A stretch of 64,000 nucleotides of DNA from an uncultured Flavobacteriaceae bacterium (GTDB lineage Bacteria; Bacteroidota; Bacteroidia; Flavobacteriales; Flavobacteriaceae). The stretch covers positions 1-64,000 of the forward strand of contig CANNGA010000008.1 in the NCBI GenBank assembly GCA_947504035.1, read 5' to 3'. Each line of letters begins with the position of its first letter. The first letter of the stretch is position 1. This document shows positions 57,903-64,000 of this stretch, piece after piece. A program made the translations under genes and the position numbers. Under the pieces are notes generated by a model. That model had not been told where the DNA came from and did no database searches. It saw nothing but the letters and a program-made list of their open reading frames with translations.

Positions 57903-58103
57903 CTATTTAATTTCAAATGTAATCTTTACATTAACTCTAAAATCTGTAACTTCTCCATTATCTACACTAGCACTTTGTTCTTGTACATATACAGAACGTA
58001 TATTGTTAATGCTTTTAGAGGCTTGTTTAACGGCTTTTTTTGTAGCGTCTTCCCAGCTTTTTTCAGAGTTTGCTAATACTTCAATTACTTTTAATACTGC
58101 CAT
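57903..58103 (-). CDS. Dodecin family flavin-binding protein
   Basis: The 66-residue product has the dodecin beta-alpha-beta-beta pattern: VLKVIEVLANSEKSWEDA, then a helix (TKKAVKQASKSINNI), then strands RSVYVQEQSASVDN and FRVNVKITFEIK. Dodecins assemble into dodecamers that store or buffer flavins. The length is typical. It is monocistronic with its own terminator. A perfect 6-bp inverted repeat lies about 30 bp upstream. Confidence 0.92.
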   Translation of the reverse strand: MAVLKVIEVLANSEKSWEDATKKAVKQASKSINNIRSVYVQEQSASVDNGEVTDFRVNVKITFEIK

Positions 58104-58133
58104 GATGTGGTGTTTTTAAATTCGTTTAATTTT

Positions 58134-58148
58134 TTAGACTTTGTCTAA
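58134..58148. promoter_or_regulatory. Inverted repeat upstream of dodecin
   Basis: TTAGAC-TTT-GTCTAA is a perfect 6-bp dyad between dodecin and the NifU gene. It could be an operator or a weak terminator stem of the NifU gene. Confidence 0.3.
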
Positions 58149-58184
58149 ATATAGTAATTTTTTGACACCTATATTTTAATTTGG

Positions 58185-59090
58185 TCACCCATTAATTGCT
58201 TCTACAAGTTCAACTTTACCAGGAAGCATTTGTTTTAGCATATTCTCAATGCCGTTTTTTAGTGTGATTGTAGAGGATGGACAGCCACTACAAGCACCTT
58301 GTAACATCACGCTTACGCTTTTATCTTTGGCATCGTAATTTATAAATTGAATGTTACCACCGTCACTAGCTACAGCAGGTTTTACATATTCTTCTAGGAT
58401 ATTTACAATCTCTTTAGAAATGTCGTCTAAGTTTTCAAATTTCTTGTCTAACTCCGGGTTCGATTTTTGCAATTGCGCTGCAGCTTCTGGTAATACAATG
58501 TCTTTGCCATCTGCAATAAAATTTCTAATATGTTCTCGAAGCTCTACTGTAATGTCTTGCCATTCTGCCATGTCGTACTTCGTAATCGAAATATAGTTTT
58601 CCTCAATGAAGATGCTCTTCACAAAAGGAAAATGAAACAGCTCTGAAGCTAAAGGAGATGCCTTAGCGTCATCTATAGAAGTGAATTCAAATAAGGCTGT
58701 TGCTATTTTTTTATTGGCAACAAACTTCATAACCGCAGGGTTAGGAGTTGATTCTGCATACACGGTAACAGGCGTTTGTTTCTTAGGAGACGCCTCTTCT
58801 GTAATAACGATACCACCGTCGTTTAAGTAAACTTCTATTTGCTGGGCTACTTCATCTTGTACGTCGTTCCATTCTACAATATCATAACGCTCTACAGCAA
58901 TAAAATTACCAGAGATATATACCTTTTTTACAAACGGTAAATAAAAGAGTTGTTGGGCTATTGGAGACGCTTTAGCATCGTCGATGTTATTAAATTCAAA
59001 ACTTTCATGTTTAGTGATAAACCGATTGAGTTCGAATTTAACAATAGCTTTGTTTGTTGTATTTTGTACTGAGACCTTAAAATCACTCAT
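58185..59090 (-). CDS. NifU-family Fe-S scaffold with duplicated Nfu N-terminal domain
   Basis: The 301-residue product has two homologous Nfu N-terminal domains (about 1-92 and 105-200). Both contain F-x-x-IDDAKASP followed by L-F-x-x-PFVK and a Y-D-x-x-EW motif. A C-terminal NifU scaffold domain (about 222-301) has C-SG-C at about 267-270, which binds a transferable [4Fe-4S] cluster. Family members usually have one N-terminal domain, so the duplication stands out. It acts in cytoplasmic Fe-S cluster maturation, which fits the Fe-S-rich act proteins and QueG. Confidence 0.94.
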   Translation of the reverse strand: MSDFKVSVQNTTNKAIVKFELNRFITKHESFEFNNIDDAKASPIAQQLFYLPFVKKVYISGNFIAVERYDIVEWNDVQDEVAQQIEVYLNDGGIVITEEASPKKQTPVTVYAESTPNPAVMKFVANKKIATALFEFTSIDDAKASPLASELFHFPFVKSIFIEENYISITKYDMAEWQDITVELREHIRNFIADGKDIVLPEAAAQLQKSNPELDKKFENLDDISKEIVNILEEYVKPAVASDGGNIQFINYDAKDKSVSVMLQGACSGCPSSTITLKNGIENMLKQMLPGKVELVEAING

Positions 59091-59106
59091 TTCAACTAGT
59101 TTTCTG

Positions 59107-59114
59107 CAAAAATA
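59107..59114 (-). promoter_or_regulatory. -7 promoter box of the NifU-family gene
   Basis: On the minus strand TATTTTTG matches TAnnTTTG, 16 nt before the start codon. The -33 half is not clear. Confidence 0.45.
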
Positions 59115-59266
59115 CTAAAACAAATATGAGATATGCTTATATTGCTGCCCGAAGTGCTATTTTTAAACTTTTTGCCCAAAACAGAGTCTATATCATACGA
59201 TAAAACGTTCCTTGTATTTTAAGGTGCGCTTTTAATGTAAGTAAGTTGATTTTATCTAGATTGATT

Positions 59267-60271
59267 ATGAAATTGAAAAGCATTCTTTTACCTGCAGCTG
59301 TGCTATTATGTGTTTTTTTTACTAATGCGCAAGAAGGTCTTCCTATTTACACAGATTATTTAACGGATAATTATTATTTAATCCACCCTTCCATGGCTGG
59401 AGCCGCAAATTGTGCTAAAGTTCGCGTTACAGGACGCCAACAATGGTTTGGGAATGAAGACGCTCCTAAATTGGTGACAGCGAGTGTGAATAGTCGTATT
59501 GGAGAATCACAGTCTGGCGTAGGAGCTATAGTGTATTCAGATAGTAATGGCTTTCATTCGCAAAGCGGGGGTTACCTCACTTACGCACACCATTTGTTAT
59601 TTTCTAGAACGGAAGTCGATTTAAACATGCTTTCTTTTGGATTAAGCGCTGGGTTTATTCAATACCAACTTGATGAAACATCGTTTCCTTTTGATGGTTT
59701 CGATCCCATAGTGCAAGGGACGGTGCAAAATGCTACGAATTTTAATATTGATCTTGGGTTCTCATACCAATACTTAGACTATTTTGCGCATGCAACAGTT
59801 AAAAATGTATTGAATAACGCAGGGATTAACAACGACATATTAATTACGAGTAACTTGAGGCGTTACCTGCTTTCTGTAGGGGCTAATTTGAGTAAATTTG
59901 GAAGTTCATGGAGTTATGAACCGTCTTTATTATTTCAATATCGAGAAGGTACACAAGAATCTGCTATAGATGTTAATGCTAAAGTATACAAAGCTTTAGA
60001 TTTTGGATCGATCTGGGGTGGTTTATCTTATAGAATGACTTTAGACGGAGCGGAGTTTTTAAATAATTCAGGAAATATAGGTACACAACGTTTGCAGCAA
60101 ATTACACCAATACTAGGGGTGAATCATAAAAACTTTTTGTTTGCTTATAATTATACATACCAAGCTAATGCTGTCGTTTTAAGTAATGGTGGGTTTCACC
60201 AAATTACCATAGGGTATAATTTTAATTGTAGAAAAGAGCGTTACGATTGTAATTGCCCTGCGGTGAATTAA
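59267..60271 (+). CDS. PorP/SprF family outer-membrane protein, orphan copy
   Basis: The start is at ATG 59267, which puts the signal peptide (MKLKSILLPAAVLLCVFFTNAQ) at the N-terminus; the TTG at 59246 is less likely. The product is about 334 residues. The mature start YTDYLTDNYYLIHPSMAGAA matches the PorP/SprF QYM-x-NP-x-x-G pattern. A beta-barrel follows. The C-terminus is basic and Cys-rich (NCRKERYDCNCPAVN), which is unusual for a barrel end. Unlike the copy at 18363 it has no adjacent type B cargo gene, so its partner must be elsewhere. Confidence 0.9.
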   Translation: MKLKSILLPAAVLLCVFFTNAQEGLPIYTDYLTDNYYLIHPSMAGAANCAKVRVTGRQQWFGNEDAPKLVTASVNSRIGESQSGVGAIVYSDSNGFHSQSGGYLTYAHHLLFSRTEVDLNMLSFGLSAGFIQYQLDETSFPFDGFDPIVQGTVQNATNFNIDLGFSYQYLDYFAHATVKNVLNNAGINNDILITSNLRRYLLSVGANLSKFGSSWSYEPSLLFQYREGTQESAIDVNAKVYKALDFGSIWGGLSYRMTLDGAEFLNNSGNIGTQRLQQITPILGVNHKNFLFAYNYTYQANAVVLSNGGFHQITIGYNFNCRKERYDCNCPAVN

Positions 60272-60365
60272 AAGGAATGTTTGTTATGGCAATACTATGC
60301 GAAACTTAGTATAGCACTGTATCTATTCTATTTTGAAACCTTGCGACGAAGTGCTTTAAAAAAAA

Positions 60366-60419
60366 GAAAGCTACCTTCCAAAGGTGTCCAAAGGACAACA
60401 CTTTAGAAGTATAGCTTTC
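60366..60419. terminator. Long hairpin between convergent genes
   Basis: GAAAGCTA / TAGCTTTC closes an extended imperfect stem (CTTC/GAAG, AAAG/CTTT, TGT/ACA) of about 54 nt. The minus-strand side is followed by T7, so it terminates the VWA gene well; the plus side has only a short T run. Confidence 0.75.
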
Positions 60420-60443
60420 ACAACTAACCAACCTTAGAAAAAA

Positions 60444-61598
60444 CTACCAATAGTACTGTTTCTTTTTTGCCTGCTTTTTAATGGCTTTGGTCATAGCGCC
60501 TTCTAAGCCATTCCCTTTTGTTTTTTGTTGTTCAGAAACATATGTCTTACGTTTCACATTAAGGTCTTGAATCTGTTTTTGAATGCGCCTGCGTTCCTTT
60601 TGCTTTTCAGAAACATAAGCTTTAATCTGCTCCTTATCTTTGTTTTTAAGTTCATCTGGTAAAGCGTCTTCAGAGAGGTCTTCTACAGCTACGGTTTCAG
60701 CCTCTATCGCGTCTACCAAATCCCATTTAGAGTTTTTGTACAAATGCGAACTTTTACTTACTGTTCGTCCTACGGCATTAGCTTTACTATAGCTACTAGC
60801 GTTAGCATCTTGTTCTGCTTGTACTCTTATTTTTTCTTTACCACGGCTACCATAAGCTACATAGGTTTTATTTAATTTACGGTTAAGCTGTAGAATGGTA
60901 TCATCATAAGGAGAAGCTACATGTACTGTGGATTTGTTTTGATTAATGGCCATGTAATCGCCTTGCGTTAAGTCGGCCCCATCTTTCCAATAATCCTGCA
61001 TGCCACGATTGTAGTCGCCGCAATAGATGGTGTTTACCGTAACCTCTTTTTCGTTGGCATTAGCACTGGCGTGTTTATAGCTCACTTTTCCTTGTGTGAA
61101 AGGTTCATTTCCTGCAATGAAAATTAATTTTAAATCGTCTGGATTTTTGCCCCACTCTAATTGGTTTAGCGCGGTTTGAATGACCTGTCCGCAATATTCG
61201 CTACCACCATTGGTAGTAAGTGCAAAAAGAGCTTTAGAAATGTCGTCTAAATCGTTGCTAAAGGCTAAAACTTGCCTAATAAAGCCTTCTCTATTATTAA
61301 GCCCGTCGTTTCCGTATTCATACAATGCAATTTGCAAATTAGGGCGGTCATTATCACATTTGGCATAAGACAATTCGTTTACAATATCCCAAAGTTGTGC
61401 TTTAGCTTGATCTATTAAACCATCCATACTATTACTTGTATCCAATAATAAGGCAACTTTAATGGCATGTTTGTTTGGTGTTACATGAGCATTAAGTACT
61501 GTGTGCACCGTGTTGTCTTCTTTTTTAGTTGTCGCATTGCAAGCTGTAATGCTTATCAAAGCCATGCTATATAGTAGTGTTTTAAATAAAAGCGTCAT
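60444..61598 (-). CDS. VWA-domain lipoprotein
   Basis: The 384-residue product has a lipoprotein signal (Cys20 in ITAC). A von Willebrand factor A-like domain (about 45-250) has the metal-site motif DTSNSMD (from residue 53), a later Thr (TTNGGSEYCG) and LKLIFIAGNEPF. The C-terminal third is a charged, Lys/Glu-rich coiled coil (DKEQIKAYVSEKQKERRRIQKQIQ). An envelope metal-dependent adhesion or scaffolding role is inferred. It is not part of a BatA/MoxR-like cluster here. Convergent with the SprF gene. Confidence 0.85.
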   Translation of the reverse strand: MTLLFKTLLYSMALISITACNATTKKEDNTVHTVLNAHVTPNKHAIKVALLLDTSNSMDGLIDQAKAQLWDIVNELSYAKCDNDRPNLQIALYEYGNDGLNNREGFIRQVLAFSNDLDDISKALFALTTNGGSEYCGQVIQTALNQLEWGKNPDDLKLIFIAGNEPFTQGKVSYKHASANANEKEVTVNTIYCGDYNRGMQDYWKDGADLTQGDYMAINQNKSTVHVASPYDDTILQLNRKLNKTYVAYGSRGKEKIRVQAEQDANASSYSKANAVGRTVSKSSHLYKNSKWDLVDAIEAETVAVEDLSEDALPDELKNKDKEQIKAYVSEKQKERRRIQKQIQDLNVKRKTYVSEQQKTKGNGLEGAMTKAIKKQAKKKQYYW

Positions 61599-61809
61599 AA
61601 TCGTTTCTTTTTTTGATTAATAGGGTAAAACTACATACAAGATGCTTCGTAAAAAAAGCAGAATGCGTGTAGGCGTCGTTTCGATGCGTCAACGTGCTTT
61701 TTAAATATGTGAAGTCTATTATTAGACGTGTTTAAACACCTTTTTTTGAAAACTCTTATTTTATTATACCAAGTAAAGTGCGTAAGTTTAGCTCTTATAA
61801 AAGAATTGT

Positions 61810-63975
61810 ATGTACGCGTATTTAAAATCGATATTTCTCATAGGTATTGTGTTAAGCTGTTGGTTTGCCAATGGACAACATACGTCTTACGATACCGCCG
61901 CGTCTTTTACCGTTAGAGGTAATGTGGTGGAACAAGATACAGGAGCGCCTATTGCTAATGTAAATATTGAAGTAAATGGAGGTGCTTATACGACTACAGA
62001 TGTTTTTGGTGAATTTAGAATTGAAGCCAAAAAAGGGGATGAACTTACTATTAGGTATAAAGATTTTGAAACCATTTATTACACGATAAAAAGCAACGAA
62101 AGGATTACAGTTCAAGTAGAATCTAAGGTAGAGCGTTCCTTTAAAAGTAAAGGTGCGCCTAGAAAACTAGTACCGCAGTTTAATAGTTATATAGATTCTG
62201 CTGAAGTCTATTTAAAACAAGACCCTAAAAAGAGCATCCGGTTTGTTACAGAAGCCTTGAAGCGCAGCAATTCTATCAAACAAAATGCGGAAGCCTATGA
62301 GGTTTTAGGCGATATTAATAGATACTGGAAACAATACGATTTAGCCGTGTCTAATTATAGAATAAGTCAGCAAAATGTAAAAACAAACACGGTTAATTTA
62401 AAATTGGCGCAAGCTTATCAAGCTAACAGAAATTACCAAGAAAGTATAGAAGAATATTCGGCCATAAATAAAAAGAAGCTATCTAATTATCAGTTGGTGC
62501 AACTTTACGAAGGCTTGGGAGACGTTTATGGAAAAATTAAGAATTTTGATGCTGCCATTGAAGCTTATCAAAAGGGTTTAGAGACAGCCAAAGCACATTT
62601 AATTAGTCCTAAAGTTACCGATTTAAGTTCTAAAATTGCTCAAATTTTAAGTTATAAAGGCGAACTTAAACAGGCAGAACAGTATTTTGATAAATCTCTA
62701 AGACTTGCCAATACACAAAATAAAAAAAGAGCTTTAGAAGAAAAAGTTAAAGTCGCCGATTTTAAAAACGAGCTGAATGATTTTACAGATGAAATCGCGT
62801 TGCGCAAGCAGGCTTTAAAAGACATAAGTGTTATCGAAGCAGATTCTGTTTTAGATAATGAAAGCCCGTTAACACCACAAAAACAAAATTATAAAATAGG
62901 TAATGCTTATGCCCAGCAAAATGATATTGGCAATGCCATTCAATATTTAGAAAAAAGTATAGAAGAGGCGGAGACCAAGGAAGATTTGATTGTTCAAAAA
63001 GATGCCACGCGTAAACTGTCTGAATTGTATGAAACCGAAAGAGAATTTGATAAAGCTTTAATCGCTTACCAAGAGTATGTAGATGTCGTAGAGAAGCTTT
63101 ATGTGAAGAAAGAACAGCAAATTGCACAAGCCACACGATTTAGTAAAGACATCGTGTCGAAACAAAACCGCATTACGAGTTTGGAAAGTGATAGAGCGCT
63201 TTCGGAAAGTAAATACGAATTGGGAAAGGAGCAAACCAAACGGCAACGTATTATTATTTACGCGCTTGTAGGAGGATTATTTTTAGTGGTATTGGTTGCT
63301 TTTTTAATGTATAAATACATTAGGCAGCAGCGTTTAGCGAATAACTTATTAGCTTTAAAATCATTGCGAAGTCAAATGAATCCCCACTTTATCTTTAACG
63401 CATTAAATTCTGTGAATAGTTTTATTGCTTTAAATGATGAGCGTACGGCGAACAGGTATCTTACCGATTTTTCTAAACTAATGCGCACAGTGTTAGAAAA
63501 TAGCGAGGAGGATTTTATTCCTCTGGAAAAAGAGGTTGAACTCTTAGAATTATATACGCAATTAGAACACTTTAGATTTCAAGATAAATTTGATTATAGT
63601 ATTGTTATCGACGATGCGATCGCTGTAAAAGAATTTATGATACCGCCAATGCTATTACAGCCTTATATTGAAAACGCTGTATGGCATGGCTTGCGTTATA
63701 AAACAGAAAAAGGACACTTAGAGATTAGGGCCACTAAGATTAACGATAATGAAATAGAAATTACAATTGCCGATAATGGTATTGGTCGAGAAAAGTCTCA
63801 AGCTTTAAAAACCAAACACCAGAAACAGCAAAACTCTAAGGGGATGGGGAATATTAAAAAACGTGTTACGATTTTAAATGAAATGTATAAAGATAAGGTA
63901 GATGTTACTGTTGGTAATTTGCAAACAGAAGGAGACACAGGAACTAAGGTTGTCGTAACACTTAAAAAAGATTAG
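61810..63975 (+). CDS. TPR sensor histidine kinase of the LytS/YehU type with carboxypeptidase-regulatory-like domain
   Basis: The 721-residue product has a signal peptide (1-22, ending ANGQ). A carboxypeptidase-regulatory-like beta-sandwich (about 33-100; VVEQDTGAPIANVNIEV) follows, then about six TPR repeats (110-435), a coiled coil and a single membrane helix (479-503). A cytoplasmic His_kinase domain has QMNPHFIFNALNSV (His near 522), and the HATPase_c domain has ENAVWHGLRY and DNGIGR. It senses an unknown periplasmic or envelope signal and should phosphorylate the LytTR-type regulator that probably follows. Confidence 0.92.
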   Translation: MYAYLKSIFLIGIVLSCWFANGQHTSYDTAASFTVRGNVVEQDTGAPIANVNIEVNGGAYTTTDVFGEFRIEAKKGDELTIRYKDFETIYYTIKSNERITVQVESKVERSFKSKGAPRKLVPQFNSYIDSAEVYLKQDPKKSIRFVTEALKRSNSIKQNAEAYEVLGDINRYWKQYDLAVSNYRISQQNVKTNTVNLKLAQAYQANRNYQESIEEYSAINKKKLSNYQLVQLYEGLGDVYGKIKNFDAAIEAYQKGLETAKAHLISPKVTDLSSKIAQILSYKGELKQAEQYFDKSLRLANTQNKKRALEEKVKVADFKNELNDFTDEIALRKQALKDISVIEADSVLDNESPLTPQKQNYKIGNAYAQQNDIGNAIQYLEKSIEEAETKEDLIVQKDATRKLSELYETEREFDKALIAYQEYVDVVEKLYVKKEQQIAQATRFSKDIVSKQNRITSLESDRALSESKYELGKEQTKRQRIIIYALVGGLFLVVLVAFLMYKYIRQQRLANNLLALKSLRSQMNPHFIFNALNSVNSFIALNDERTANRYLTDFSKLMRTVLENSEEDFIPLEKEVELLELYTQLEHFRFQDKFDYSIVIDDAIAVKEFMIPPMLLQPYIENAVWHGLRYKTEKGHLEIRATKINDNEIEITIADNGIGREKSQALKTKHQKQQNSKGMGNIKKRVTILNEMYKDKVDVTVGNLQTEGDTGTKVVVTLKKD

Positions 63976-63984
63976 AAAACAGCT

Positions 63985-64000
63985 ATGAAACTCAATGCGA
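63985..64000 (+). CDS. Start of a probable LytTR-type response regulator (3' end outside window)
   Basis: An ATG 9 nt after the kinase stop opens a frame MKLNA that continues past the window. LytS-type kinases are normally followed by a LytTR response regulator. Only five codons are visible, so this is an inference from position. Confidence 0.4.

Overview
The window is a chromosomal segment from a member of the Bacteroidota, almost certainly the family Flavobacteriaceae. The evidence is AT-rich DNA, a complete sprA (type IX secretion translocon) in the ruvA-sprA-gcvH order, type A and type B type IX (T9SS) sorting domains, PorP/SprF proteins, a Bacteroidota-type alternative complex III, and TAnnTTTG promoter boxes in place of the usual -10 box. 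No rRNA, tRNA, CRISPR array, insertion sequence or prophage was seen. The gene content is mostly core and vertically inherited in appearance.

Layout. (1) 1-2621: the 3' end of a surface protein built of near-identical 330-bp repeats, a strong terminator, a ~360-bp stretch without a confident gene, and a SPOR-domain gene on the minus strand. (2) 2921-14368: the respiratory operon actABCDEF-coxBA (alternative complex III plus cytochrome c oxidase subunits II and I), closed by a terminator. (3) 14684-21229: an SprB/SprF-like locus made of a type-B-CTD adhesin, a PorP/SprF protein and an OmpA/PD40 protein. (4) 21513-22901: a secreted YWTD-propeller protein. (5) 22978-28712: ruvB, cytochrome P450, queG, then a malic enzyme. 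(6) 28764-37415: ruvA, the giant sprA, gcvH and a VanZ-like gene. (7) 37476-41558: two TonB genes and a RemB-like outer-membrane protein that carries a TonB-like domain. (8) 41575-42465: a metallo-hydrolase on the minus strand. (9) 42581-48003: the second half of the oxidase system (heme O synthase, two subunit III proteins, subunit IV, SCO, DUF420 and a small CxxC membrane protein). (10) 48114-54500: a MacAB-TolC-like efflux operon ending in tsaB. (11) 54505-59090: minus-strand genes for an MscS channel, DUF1304, a DUF255 thioredoxin-fold protein, dodecin and NifU. (12) 59267-64000: an orphan PorP/SprF, a VWA lipoprotein on the minus strand, and a TPR/LytS-type histidine kinase followed by the first codons of a probable response regulator.

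How the parts fit. Menaquinol oxidation by ActABCDEF feeds electrons to the oxidase CoxAB, whose subunits III and IV and assembly factors are about 28 kb away. SprA is the outer-membrane exit pore for T9SS cargo; three cargo proteins (two type A, one type B) and two SprF-type partners are in the window. TonB energises outer-membrane transport, and the neighbouring RemB-like protein shares the TonB C-terminal fold.

I found no clear new defence or mobile system. The observations most worth a second look are the spread of the TonB-like domain across three adjacent genes, -7 boxes lying 4-5 nt from start codons (possible leaderless mRNAs), a cluster of TTG starts that includes sprA, a minus-strand terminator embedded in the tsaB coding sequence, a large soluble insertion in one oxidase subunit III, and a tiny CxxC membrane protein beside the oxidase assembly genes.
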